Shown: positions 1-7,454, counted from the first letter of the stretch. The stretch is 18,364 bases of DNA from Selenomonas sp. (GCA_015265235.1 JABZYJ010000024.1:1-18364); one strand, 5' to 3'. A program made the numbers and translations. Notes: generated by a model not told the origin, from the sequence alone.

Positions 1-259
1 TGTCGACATGGTGCTGCTCATGACGGTGAATCCCGGCTTTGGCGGGCAAAAGTTCATCGAGAATACACTCGGGAAGATCCATGCCCTCTACCATACGATT
101 GAGGGGAATGAGCTGGATGTCGACATCGAGGTCGATGGCGGCATCAATGCAGAGACGGCAGAGTCCGTCCGCTCTGCGGGAGCGAATGTGCTCGTCGCCG
201 GATCGTATATCTACGGTGCGGCAGATGTATCTGCCGCTATCGCGTCGCTGCGCGGCTGA
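1..259 (+). CDS. rpe: Ribulose-phosphate 3-epimerase, C-terminal part (5' truncated)
   Basis: Only the last 85 or so codons are present; the gene begins upstream of the window and is open from base 2. The NPGFGGQ motif (bases 29-49), the IEVDGGIN strand and the C-terminal GANVLVAGSYIY phosphate-binding segment are those of the TIM-barrel ribulose-5-phosphate 3-epimerase family, which interconverts ribulose-5-phosphate and xylulose-5-phosphate in the cytosolic pentose phosphate pathway. DGGI contains the conserved metal/catalytic Asp of the family. The TGA stop is at 257-259, and queC starts 20 bases later behind its own strong ribosome binding site, so co-transcription is likely. Confidence 0.93.
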   Translation, partial: VDMVLLMTVNPGFGGQKFIENTLGKIHALYHTIEGNELDVDIEVDGGINAETAESVRSAGANVLVAGSYIYGAADVSAAIASLRG

Positions 260-279
260 TTGAGAGAGGGGAGGACAGT

Positions 280-966
280 ATGGGAGAACGCGCGGTCATT
301 CTGCTCTCGGGCGGACTGGACAGCTGTACCTGCATGGCGATCGCCCATGCGGCGGGACAGGAGCTCTATCCGATCAGCTTTAACTACCATCAGCGCCACA
401 GTCGTGAGCTGGATGCGGCAAAAAGCATTGCCGCTCACTACCATGTGGCAGAGCATCTCATCATCGAAACGAATATGGACGCCATCGGCGGTTCGGCGCT
501 GACCGACAGTGCCATTGATGTCCCGCAGGGCGACGCGGAGCGGACGGACATACCCGTTACGTACGTGCCCGCCCGCAACCTCATCTTCCTCAGCTATGCC
601 GTCGGCTATGCGGAGCGCGTCGGTGCAACGCATGTCTACATCGGCGTGAACTCTGTGGACTACTCGGGCTATCCCGACTGCCGTCCTGCATTTATTGCGG
701 CGTTTCAGCGCGCGGCGGATGAGGCGACGGCGGCATCCACAGAGAACGGACGCCGCATCGTCATCGAGACGCCGCTCCAGCATCTCTCCAAGGGGGAGAT
801 CATCCGCCGCGGCGATGAACTCGACGCACCCTACGCCCTGACGACGAGCTGCTATCGGGGGGGAGATACGGCGTGCGGCGTCTGTGACAGCTGCCTTCTG
901 CGGCTGCGCGGCTTTGCTGAGGCAGGTCTGCACGACCCCATTCCGTATGCTGCGGGGAAGAACTGA
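280..966 (+). CDS. queC: 7-cyano-7-deazaguanine (preQ0) synthase QueC
   Basis: A 228-residue protein of normal family length. QueC uses ATP and ammonia to convert 7-carboxy-7-deazaguanine to preQ0, the precursor of queuosine in tRNA. The PP-loop ATP-binding motif SGGLDS is at residues 10-15, just after the N-terminal strand. The C-terminal zinc site is complete, with Cys191, Cys199, Cys202 and Cys205. The ATG at 280 follows a purine-rich GGGGAGGA site at 268-275. The TGA stop (964-966) shares its last base with the folE2 ATG, which indicates translational coupling. No queD or queE is in the window; they may lie elsewhere. Confidence 0.96.
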   Translation: MGERAVILLSGGLDSCTCMAIAHAAGQELYPISFNYHQRHSRELDAAKSIAAHYHVAEHLIIETNMDAIGGSALTDSAIDVPQGDAERTDIPVTYVPARNLIFLSYAVGYAERVGATHVYIGVNSVDYSGYPDCRPAFIAAFQRAADEATAASTENGRRIVIETPLQHLSKGEIIRRGDELDAPYALTTSCYRGGDTACGVCDSCLLRLRGFAEAGLHDPIPYAAGKN

Positions 967-1754
967 TGCAGGACGTACAGAGCAGGGAGGATGGGCGCGG
1001 CATCGCCATTCAGCGCGTCGGGGTCAAGGACGTACGCCTTCCCTTTCTCATCAAAAAACAGGCGGGCGGCTATCAGCAGGTACTGGCAACGATTACCTTC
1101 ACCGTCTCCCTGCCGATGGAGTTCAAGGGGACGCACATGAGCCGCTTCCTCGAGATCCTGCTTCCGTGGAGCGAGAAGCCTCTCGCCGAGGAGGAAATGG
1201 ATGCGATGCTCACGGAGGCACTCGATCGGCTCCATGCTGAGGCGGCAGAGGTGCGGCTCGCATTTACCTACTTCGTCGAAAAGAGTGCGCCCGTCAGCGG
1301 ACGCACCTCCCTCCTCGATGTCGATGCGTCCTTTACGGGACGCAAAAGGCGCGGGATGCCGATGGAGTTTGAGCTGGGGTTATCCATGCCGTTCACCTCG
1401 CTCTGCCCGTGCAGCAAGGAGATCTCCTCCTATGGGGCACACAACCAGCGCTCGCGGGCATGCGTGCGGCTTCGCTTCCATGCGGGCGTGCCGTGCATCT
1501 ACATCGAGGATCTGGCGAAGCTTCTCGAGCAGCAGGGCTCTGCGCCCATCTATCCGCTGCTGAAGCGCGCCGACGAAAAATACGTCACAGAGGAAGCCTA
1601 CGAGCATCCGAAATTCGTCGAGGATATCCTGCGCGATACGGTCCTTGCGCTGCGACAGCTGCCGGGGCTTGCGTACTTCTCGCTCGCATGTGAGAATGAG
1701 GAGTCCATCCACAGCCACAATGCCTTTGCGGCACATGAAGAGTATTTGAAGTAG
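966..1754 (+). CDS. folE2: GTP cyclohydrolase FolE2 (type IB)
   Basis: A 262-residue FolE2, the GTP cyclohydrolase type unrelated in sequence to FolE. It converts GTP to 7,8-dihydroneopterin triphosphate, the first step shared by folate and preQ0 synthesis. The diagnostic CPCSKEIS motif is at residues 147-154, with metal-ligand/catalytic Cys147, followed by His159 in GAHNQRS and the C-terminal ESIHSHNAFA segment. Length and spacing match the family. The ATG at 966 overlaps the queC stop by one base, so the two proteins are probably made together. This suggests the enzyme supplies at least the deazaguanine pathway. FolE2 enzymes can use metals other than zinc, and no Zur-like site can be judged because the start lies inside queC. 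Confidence 0.95.
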   Translation: MQDVQSREDGRGIAIQRVGVKDVRLPFLIKKQAGGYQQVLATITFTVSLPMEFKGTHMSRFLEILLPWSEKPLAEEEMDAMLTEALDRLHAEAAEVRLAFTYFVEKSAPVSGRTSLLDVDASFTGRKRRGMPMEFELGLSMPFTSLCPCSKEISSYGAHNQRSRACVRLRFHAGVPCIYIEDLAKLLEQQGSAPIYPLLKRADEKYVTEEAYEHPKFVEDILRDTVLALRQLPGLAYFSLACENEESIHSHNAFAAHEEYLK

Positions 1755-1778
1755 GGAGAAGGGGAGGAGAGGCAGACG

Positions 1779-2759
1779 ATGCGCAAATTCATACGACGCT
1801 TTCTCCTCCTTTTCATTCTCGTTGTCGGCATCTCCACCGCCGTCATCTACACGACGGTGGACATCAATACGCTGCAGAATCTGAACCAATTCCAGCCGTG
1901 GTCGCTTGCCCTCGCGCTCTGCGCCATCGCACTCGGGATGTTCTTTGACGGCAGCCGCCTGATGCACCTCGTCCGCATCTCAAACGAACGGATTACGCTC
2001 TATCAGGCGGTGCAGGTGATCTTTGGCAACTATTTTCTCGCGCTTCTGACGCCCGGTGCGACGGGGGGCGCCGTGGCACAGGTCATGTTCCTGCGCCATG
2101 CGGGGGTGCCTACGGGGAAGGCAGCCGTGCTCGTCATCGTGCGTACGCTGCTCTCGATTTTCTTTCTGGCACTCTGCATGCCGCTGATCTTCCTGCACGA
2201 TGAGGGCATTGTCCCGGGAATATCGAATGATGTACTCATGGTGATTACCCTCACCGCATTTGTCGGCATCATCCTCATTGTCGTCGGCGCACGGCGCGGC
2301 TATCTGGACTATCTCGTCGTGCGGATCGCGCGCCGCCTGCGTGACCATCGGCGGCGCAAGCTCTTTGCCTTCTATCGCGATACGAAAAGCGCGATTTCCC
2401 TCCTGCTCGACGCACCGCGCCAGATGCTCGTGGTATTCGCCGAGTCCGGGCTGAACCTCCTGTGCATCTACGCCGTCGTGCCATGTCTCTTGCTGGGGCT
2501 CGGCGTCACGGATGCCGATTGGTACACCGTCATGGGGCGCATGATCTTTCTCAATATGCTCCTCTACTTCAGTCCGACGCCGGGTGGCTCGGGCATCGCC
2601 GAGGGCGGATTCGTCCTCCTCTTTTCCTCCGTCGTCCCTGCGGGGACGGTTGGCATCGTTGCCGTCTGTTGGCGGCTTATCGCCGAGTATCTGCCGTTCC
2701 TCATCGGTTTTTACTACACCGTCACCGTCTTTGGCCGTGAGTTTTTGCGGCGGTATTGA
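1779..2759 (+). CDS. YbhN/UPF0104 family integral membrane protein (lysylphosphatidylglycerol synthase TM-domain-like)
   Basis: A 326-residue polytopic membrane protein. Hydrophobic segments lie near residues 8-26, 41-57, 78-97, 116-139, 151-170, 219-240, 257-292 (probably split) and 297-318. Family-type motifs are GNYFLALLTPGATGGAVAQ (83-101) and FSPTPGGSGIAEGG (264-277). These match the membrane half of MprF-like flippases found as a stand-alone protein in the UPF0104/YbhN group. There is no C-terminal aminoacyl-transferase domain, so it should not be called a lysyl-PG synthase. A lipid transport role is possible but unproven. The start follows a GGAGAAGGGGAGGAGAGG tract only 24 bases after the folE2 stop, and a terminator follows, so it is the last gene of the rpe-queC-folE2 unit. 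Confidence 0.85.
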   Translation: MRKFIRRFLLLFILVVGISTAVIYTTVDINTLQNLNQFQPWSLALALCAIALGMFFDGSRLMHLVRISNERITLYQAVQVIFGNYFLALLTPGATGGAVAQVMFLRHAGVPTGKAAVLVIVRTLLSIFFLALCMPLIFLHDEGIVPGISNDVLMVITLTAFVGIILIVVGARRGYLDYLVVRIARRLRDHRRRKLFAFYRDTKSAISLLLDAPRQMLVVFAESGLNLLCIYAVVPCLLLGLGVTDADWYTVMGRMIFLNMLLYFSPTPGGSGIAEGGFVLLFSSVVPAGTVGIVAVCWRLIAEYLPFLIGFYYTVTVFGREFLRRY

Positions 2760-2769
2760 GCGCTTTTTG

Positions 2770-2799
2770 CTGCACGACATCCCCTCGTGCAGTTTTTTT
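2770..2799 (+). terminator. Rho-independent terminator after the queC-folE2 operon
   Basis: A perfect 8-bp stem CTGCACGA/TCGTGCAG (2770-2777 with 2785-2792) has a 7-base loop and is followed directly by seven T residues (2793-2799). It begins 10 bases past the stop of the membrane protein gene. Confidence 0.93.
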
Positions 2800-3097
2800 G
2801 TGTGGTGAAATGTGAGGTGTGACGACATATTTTCTCCTGTTTCTTCGCAAATAAACAAATAACTTTGAGGAGTCTATTTGCCTTCGTTTCAATCAAAAAA
2901 ATCGACGACAATCAGGTGGCGGTGATTCGATCCATAATTTCATAAGAATAAAAACAATCATCTTTACAGCAGGATAAAATGAGGATATACTATAGTTAAT
3001 CTACTATGTCAGTGCTGGGAGCTGATATGGAAATAGAGGGCTTCGGTGCTCTGACCGGAGCATGCTGCATCATTCCATTAAGGGGGAAGTGTAAGAA
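2800..3097 (+). other. Intergenic leader region upstream of the first chemoreceptor
   Basis: About 300 AT-rich bases with no plausible gene. It holds the promoter at 2963-2991 and a leader of roughly 100 bases. The leader contains a small hairpin TGCTC/GAGCA (3047-3051 with 3058-3062) and ends with the ribosome binding site GGGGGAAG at 3082-3089. I looked for a c-di-GMP riboswitch here and saw none. Confidence 0.6.
2963..2991 (+). promoter_or_regulatory. Promoter of the first chemoreceptor gene
   Basis: TTTACA (2963-2968), a 17-base spacer and TATACT (2986-2991) make a good sigma-A type promoter, with a start expected near 2998. The overlapping GAGGATAT (2981-2988) also resembles a sigma-28 -10 element, the class that often drives chemotaxis genes, but no good TAAA -35 sits at the right distance. 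The second receptor has a related sequence at the matching place. Confidence 0.65.
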
Positions 3098-4783
3098 ATG
3101 GGACTTAGAACCAAATCCGTCTTATTTTTTGACCTGTGCGTGGTGCTGATCTGTGTCTGCATGGCACTGATCGGATGGGAGAGTGCCAACAGCGGCTTTA
3201 ACTCTGCGCTGCAGACACAGGCAGTATCAAATGTCAAGCTGATCTTTGAAAACATGGATGTCCGCTACCCGGGGGATTGGTCGCTGCAGGACGGAAAGCT
3301 CTATAAGGGCGATCACCGCTTCGGCGACAATCAGGAGGTTGCCGACAAACTCGGCGAGATCTGTCAGGGCTACGTCACCTTCTTTGCAGGGGATGTCCGT
3401 GTCTCGACGAACCTCAAGAAGGCGAACGGCGAACGCAATGTCGGTACGAAGGCGAGCGCAGAGGTGGCCGATATTGTCATCAAAGGGAATAAGGAACACA
3501 GCGGTCTGGTGACGATTGACGGCATCGACTATCTGGGGGCGTACGTACCTCTGCGGAATGCGAGCGGTCAGGCGATTGGCATGCTCTTCGTCGGTATCGG
3601 CTCGTATGTCATGGATGATGTGCGCCATCAGTTCCTCATGGTTACGGTCGTCGCCTCTATCCTCGTCATCCTCATCCTGAGTGTGCTCTCCTATGTGGCA
3701 ATCGGCAGATCACTGAAGCCCATTGAGGAACTCACCGAGAGCCTGGGAAAAATTGCAAAGGGCGATCTCCGCGTCGCCGATCTGGACGAATCCCGCGAGG
3801 ATGAGATCGGTATACTCGCACACAGCGCAAACGCGATGAAGAACCGTCTGCGTGAGGTCATGTCGAATGTCTCCCGCTCGGCAGAGACCGTTGCGGCGTC
3901 GTCGGAGCAGCTGACGGCGAGCACGCAGGAGACGCTCGAATCCATTACCCATGTCGCACAGAACACCACCTCGCTCGCCGAGGGGGCCGCGGAGCAGTCG
4001 AGCATGATCGACAGCCTGTCCGCCAATGCCGATGAGATGTCGGATAAGATGAACCAGCTCTCCAAGCAGACGAGCAGCGTTTACAAGCTCTCGCAGCACG
4101 GGCAGGAGAGCACGGAGAACGGGCAGAAACAGGTGGACGATGCCGTGAACCGAATTCAGGGCATCGCCGAGCAGGTCAGCGCTGCGGCAGGGCTTGTCGA
4201 GGCTCTGGGCAAGCGCTCCGATGAGATCGGCTCGATCGTTGACACCATCTCGGGCATCTCCGAGCAGACGAATCTCCTCGCCCTCAACGCCGCCATCGAG
4301 GCAGCACGTGCCGGTGAGGCAGGCCGCGGATTCGCCGTCGTCGCAGAGGAAGTCCGCAAGCTCGCAGAGCAGTCGGGCGAGTCGGCAAAGAACATCGCCG
4401 ACCTCATCCGCCTCATCCAGAAGGACACGGCAGACGCCGTTGCCGCCATCCGTCAGGGGAATGAGAACGTCGATGAGGGTGCCTCTGTCGTCGCCTCCTC
4501 GGGCGAGGCGTTCCGCACTGTAGCGGAGAACTTCACGGAGCTGGGGCGGAACATTAGCCTTGCCTCGGATGCCGTCGATGTCGTCAGCAAGGCAAAGGAT
4601 AATATGATTGAGTCGCTGAAACGCGTTGAGGCCATCACGCGCAAGTCGGCGGATGATACGCAGACCATCTCGGCAGCTGCTGAAGAGCAGGCTGCGGCAA
4701 TGCATCAGATGGCAGATGCAAGCAATACGCTTGCAACGCTGGCACAGGAACTCCAGAACGAGGCACAGAAGTTCCATCTTTAA
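3098..4783 (+). CDS. Methyl-accepting chemotaxis protein with periplasmic Cache-type sensor (copy 1)
   Basis: A complete 561-residue transmembrane chemoreceptor. Order: membrane segment 1 (about 7-27), extracytoplasmic sensor (30-175) of the single-Cache (Cache_3-Cache_2-like) type, membrane segment 2 (about 179-201), HAMP (202-254), then the coiled-coil signalling domain to the C terminus. The conserved hairpin tip that binds CheA/CheW, with EQTNLLALNAAIEAARAGE, lies around residues 385-410. There is no C-terminal NWETF-like tether for CheR/CheB. The ATG at 3098 follows GGGGGAAG with an 8-base gap. The ligand is unknown; Cache domains usually bind small organic molecules. A near-identical paralogue follows in tandem. 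Confidence 0.95.
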   Translation: MGLRTKSVLFFDLCVVLICVCMALIGWESANSGFNSALQTQAVSNVKLIFENMDVRYPGDWSLQDGKLYKGDHRFGDNQEVADKLGEICQGYVTFFAGDVRVSTNLKKANGERNVGTKASAEVADIVIKGNKEHSGLVTIDGIDYLGAYVPLRNASGQAIGMLFVGIGSYVMDDVRHQFLMVTVVASILVILILSVLSYVAIGRSLKPIEELTESLGKIAKGDLRVADLDESREDEIGILAHSANAMKNRLREVMSNVSRSAETVAASSEQLTASTQETLESITHVAQNTTSLAEGAAEQSSMIDSLSANADEMSDKMNQLSKQTSSVYKLSQHGQESTENGQKQVDDAVNRIQGIAEQVSAAAGLVEALGKRSDEIGSIVDTISGISEQTNLLALNAAIEAARAGEAGRGFAVVAEEVRKLAEQSGESAKNIADLIRLIQKDTADAVAAIRQGNENVDEGASVVASSGEAFRTVAENFTELGRNISLASDAVDVVSKAKDNMIESLKRVEAITRKSADDTQTISAAAEEQAAAMHQMADASNTLATLAQELQNEAQKFHL

Positions 4784-4792
4784 TCTCTGACA

Positions 4793-4837
4793 AAACTTCC
4801 TGCTGTGGAAACGATTCCATGGCAGGAAGTTTTTTTG
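4793..4837 (+). terminator. Strong rho-independent terminator after chemoreceptor 1
   Basis: An 18-bp continuous stem runs from 4793-4810 to 4815-4832, with two G-T pairs and the tetraloop ACGA. It flows into a T run at 4830-4836. It lies 10 bases after the stop codon and separates the two receptor genes into different transcripts. Confidence 0.95.
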
Positions 4838-4888
4838 AATTGAAAAAAAGAAAGAACAAACATTATATAAAAAATAAATAGAAAAGTC

Positions 4889-4919
4889 TTTAGATAGAAA
4901 ATGTTAATGACGATATAAT
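4889..4919 (+). promoter_or_regulatory. Probable promoter of the second chemoreceptor gene
   Basis: TATAAT at 4914-4919 is preceded by TAGATA at 4891-4896 (17-base gap) or TTTAGA at 4889-4894 (19-base gap). GACGATAT at 4909-4916 also matches the sigma-28 -10 element at seven of eight positions, with TAGA 14 bases before it. The copy 1 promoter shares CTTTA and AATGA-n-GATATA, so the two promoters look duplicated along with the genes. The palindromic element starts at the end of the -10 box, so transcription would begin inside that element and give a leader of roughly 240 bases. Confidence 0.5.
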
Positions 4920-5088
4920 TAAGGAATCGCTGATAAAATGAAGTCCGTCAGATTGGCGTAGATTTTTTCGTCCGGTTGAGGCAGCAAACCGGACGCATAG
5001 CGAGGGCTATGTGGAGGATTTGCTAACGAAAAGCGGGCAAAAAAGATGCGCTAAGATGGCGGAGCTGAATTTATCAGTGCTTCCTTAA
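4919..5088. mobile_element. 170-bp palindromic MITE-like element
   Basis: The ends are 19-bp inverted repeats, TTAAGGAATCGCTGATAAA (4919-4937) and the complement of 5070-5088, identical at 17 of 19 positions. The whole element is an imperfect palindrome: the hairpin CATAGC/GCTATG (4996-5011, loop GAGG) has exactly the same centre (5003.5) as the terminal repeats. The region between is also largely complementary, for example TCCGTCAGATT and TTTTTTCG on the left against the mirrored right arm. A second local hairpin, CGTCCGGTT/AACCGGACG, is at 4969-4995. There is no ORF. TTAA at both ends may be a target duplication. It is most likely a non-autonomous mobile repeat. Confidence 0.75.
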
Positions 5089-5168
5089 TATGCAGATGAG
5101 GGATGTTCTGCATGAAGGACAATTGGCAGTAGTTTGGATACCATCAATCAGGGAAGGTAGTGTTAGCG

Positions 5169-6854
5169 ATGGGTCTTAGAACAAAATCGGTGCTGTTTTT
5201 TGACATCTGTGTCATTGTTGTCTGTGTTTGTACGGCACTGATCGGCTGGAAGAGTGCGAACAGTGGCTTCGACAGTGCACTGCAGTCACAGGCGCGTTCG
5301 AGTGCACAGCTGCTCGAGGAGAACATGAATGCACTCTATCCGGGGGAATGGCACGTAGAGGACGGAAAACTCTACAAGGGGGATCACCGCTTTGGCGACA
5401 ATCAGGAGGTTGCCGACAAGCTCGGTGAGATCTGTCAGGGGTATGTCACCTTCTTCGCAGGGGACACGCGCGTCTCGACGAACCTGAAGAATGCGAGCGG
5501 GGAGCGTATCCTCGGAACAAAGGCGAGTGCCGAGGTGACCGATACCGTCCTGAAGGGGAATAAGGCGTTTTCCGGCAGCGTTGTGATCAATGACATCGAG
5601 TACGAGAGCGCCTATCTCCCTCTCCGTGATGGGGGCGGGAAGTCGATCGGCATCCTTTTTGTCGGTGTCGGCTCCTACGTTATGGATGATGTGCGGCATC
5701 AGTTCCTCATGGTCACTGCGATTGCGGCAGTTCTCATCATCCTCGGCTTAAGTGTGTTCTCCTATGTGGCGATCGGCAAGGCACTGAAGCCCATCGAGGA
5801 TCTCACGGAAGGGCTTGGGAAAATCGCAAAGGGAGATCTCCGCGTTGCCGATCTGGATGATACACGCAGTGATGAGCTCGGGATACTTGCGCGCAGTGCA
5901 AATGACATGAAGAACCGCCTGCGTGAAGTCATGTCGAATGTCTCGCGCTCCGCTGAGACGGTAGCAGCTTCCTCAGAGCAGCTGACAGCGAGCACGCAGG
6001 AGACACTCGAATCCATCACGCATGTTGCACAGAACACTACCTCGCTCGCAGAGGGCGCGGCAGAACAGACGGATATGATCGACCGTCTCGCCTCCAATGC
6101 CGACGAGATGTCGGATAAGATGACCCAGCTCTCCGCGCAGACGGACAGCGTCTACAAGCTCTCGCAGGATGGGCAGGAGAGCACGTCGAATGGGCAGAAA
6201 CAGGTAGATGATGCCGTTGCCCGAATCCAGAGCATTGCCGAGCAGGTCAGCGCTGCGGCAGGGCTTGTCGAAGCACTTGGAAAACGCTCTGATGAGATCG
6301 GTTCGATCGTCGATACCATCTCGGGGATCTCCGAGCAGACGAATCTCCTTGCCCTCAACGCCGCCATCGAGGCAGCACGCGCCGGTGAGGCAGGCCGTGG
6401 ATTCGCCGTCGTCGCGGAGGAGGTTCGCAAACTCGCGGAGCAGTCGGGTGAATCGGCGAAGAACATCGCCGATCTCATTCGCCTCATCCAAAAGGACACC
6501 TCTGATGCCGTCACGGCAATACGGCAGGGGAATGAGAATGTCGAGCAGGGAGCTTCCGTTGTCGCTTCCTCCGGCGAGGCATTCCGCACGGTTGCCGACA
6601 ACTTTGACGAACTGAGTAAGAGCATCCGTCTTGCCTCTGATGCCGTCGGTATTGTGGATAAGACAAAGGAGAATATGCTCACCTCCATGAAGCGCGTGGA
6701 GGACATCACACGCAAGTCTGCGGAGGACACGCAGACCATCTCGGCAGCTGCCGAGGAGCAGGCGGCTGCGATGCACGAGATGGCAGACGCGAGCAACACC
6801 CTTGCACAGCTGGCACAGGAACTCCAGAACGAGGTGCAGAAGTTCCGCCTGTAA
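5169..6854 (+). CDS. Methyl-accepting chemotaxis protein with periplasmic Cache-type sensor (copy 2)
   Basis: A 561-residue paralogue of the preceding receptor with the same order: membrane segment 1 (about 7-27), Cache-type sensor (30-175), membrane segment 2 (about 179-201), HAMP and signalling domain. A block of about 88 residues around the signalling tip is identical in both copies, as is the sensor stretch from DGKLYKG to TFFAGD. Differences cluster near residues 41-65 and 125-160 of the sensor, so ligand range may differ. The ATG at 5169 is chosen because it aligns with the start of copy 1 and follows GGGAAGG (5151-5157) with an 11-base gap. The in-frame GTG at 5160 is only 2 bases from that site. 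Confidence 0.95.
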   Translation: MGLRTKSVLFFDICVIVVCVCTALIGWKSANSGFDSALQSQARSSAQLLEENMNALYPGEWHVEDGKLYKGDHRFGDNQEVADKLGEICQGYVTFFAGDTRVSTNLKNASGERILGTKASAEVTDTVLKGNKAFSGSVVINDIEYESAYLPLRDGGGKSIGILFVGVGSYVMDDVRHQFLMVTAIAAVLIILGLSVFSYVAIGKALKPIEDLTEGLGKIAKGDLRVADLDDTRSDELGILARSANDMKNRLREVMSNVSRSAETVAASSEQLTASTQETLESITHVAQNTTSLAEGAAEQTDMIDRLASNADEMSDKMTQLSAQTDSVYKLSQDGQESTSNGQKQVDDAVARIQSIAEQVSAAAGLVEALGKRSDEIGSIVDTISGISEQTNLLALNAAIEAARAGEAGRGFAVVAEEVRKLAEQSGESAKNIADLIRLIQKDTSDAVTAIRQGNENVEQGASVVASSGEAFRTVADNFDELSKSIRLASDAVGIVDKTKENMLTSMKRVEDITRKSAEDTQTISAAAEEQAAAMHEMADASNTLAQLAQELQNEVQKFRL

Positions 6855-6873
6855 AAACGATCGAGAGCATTTT

Positions 6874-6922
6874 GAATGGGGCTGTCGTACGAAGCTGCAA
6901 ACTTCGTGCGACAGCTCCATTC
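6874..6922. other. Long inverted repeat (21-bp stem) between chemoreceptor 2 and ctsR
   Basis: GAATGGGGCTGTCGTACGAAG (6874-6894) pairs with 6902-6922 over 21 positions; the only two non-Watson-Crick pairs are G-T. The loop is 7 bases. No T run follows on either strand, so it is not a standard intrinsic terminator, although it sits where the receptor transcript should end. It may be an atypical terminator, an mRNA-protecting structure or a short dispersed repeat. Confidence 0.7.
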
Positions 6923-6938
6923 GTGCTTTGAAGATATA

Positions 6939-6967
6939 TTGACAAAAATCAAAAAGTCAAATATAAT
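6939..6967 (+). promoter_or_regulatory. Consensus sigma-A promoter of the ctsR-clpC operon with CtsR-like half sites
   Basis: TTGACA (6939-6944), exactly 17 bases, then TATAAT (6962-6967): a perfect consensus promoter. The spacer contains AATCAAA (6947-6953) and AGTCAAA (6955-6961), which resemble the CtsR heptad RGTCAAA. Placement between the -35 and -10 boxes fits autorepression by CtsR. The two heptads are 8 bases apart centre to centre, not the usual 10, so the operator is atypical. Transcription should start near 6974, leaving a leader of under 30 bases. Confidence 0.85.
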
Positions 6968-7001
6968 ATCAAACATAAAAGGAAACAAAGAAGGTGGTAT
7001 G

Positions 7002-7454
7002 ATGAGCAACATTGCCGATATGATAGAATCCTATATCCTGCGCCAGCTGGCCGCCCGGCAGGACGGGAAGGTCGAACTGCGCAGGACGGATATTGCCGAT
7101 GAGATTTCGTGTGCACCGTCTCAGATCAGCTATGTGCTCTCAACGCGGTTTACGCAGGATAAGGGCTTCGTGGTGGAGTCACGGCGCGGCCTAGGCGGGT
7201 TCATCCGCATTGTGCAGGTGCCGCTGCGTGATCTGGTCTACCGCGATATGATGTCGAAGATCGACGAGAATACGGACTGCGAGTCCGTACAGTCCATGCT
7301 GCGCTATCTCATGCAGCATGGGATGATTGAGACACGCGAGGCAGCCTTGATGCTGCAGATGGTAACGGGGCTCTTTCATGCGGAGTCACTCGATGCGAAG
7401 GAGCGCGTCCAAATGTTAAAGACGATGTTTTTGACACTGGAGAAATTTACGTAG
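7002..7454 (+). CDS. ctsR: Transcriptional repressor of class III stress genes CtsR
   Basis: A 150-residue CtsR, the dimeric winged-helix repressor of clp and related protein-quality genes in Firmicutes. The N-terminal DNA-binding part includes SNIADMIESYI and the CAPSQISYVLSTRF recognition helix (residues 37-50). The wing is RRGLGGFIRI (61-70). The C-terminal dimer domain runs from about 78 to the end. In Bacillus CtsR the wing has four glycines that act as the heat sensor; here the second is Leu64. The ATG at 7002 is preferred over the adjacent ATG at 6999 because of its distance from AAGGTGG (6991-6997). An open frame reaching back to 6876 runs through the promoter and is rejected. Confidence 0.95.
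   Translation: MSNIADMIESYILRQLAARQDGKVELRRTDIADEISCAPSQISYVLSTRFTQDKGFVVESRRGLGGFIRIVQVPLRDLVYRDMMSKIDENTDCESVQSMLRYLMQHGMIETREAALMLQMVTGLFHAESLDAKERVQMLKTMFLTLEKFT

Noticed and set aside
2992..3097. Riboswitch (for example c-di-GMP type) in the chemoreceptor 1 leader
   Set aside because: Only one small hairpin is visible and the conserved core bases of the c-di-GMP classes are not found.
5160..5168. GTG start three codons upstream for chemoreceptor 2
   Set aside because: It is 2 bases from the ribosome binding site, and the paralogue starts at the residue matching the ATG at 5169.
6876..7001. N-terminal extension of CtsR
   Set aside because: The extension runs through the 21-bp hairpin and the consensus promoter; the family start is the ATG at 7002 with a ribosome binding site.
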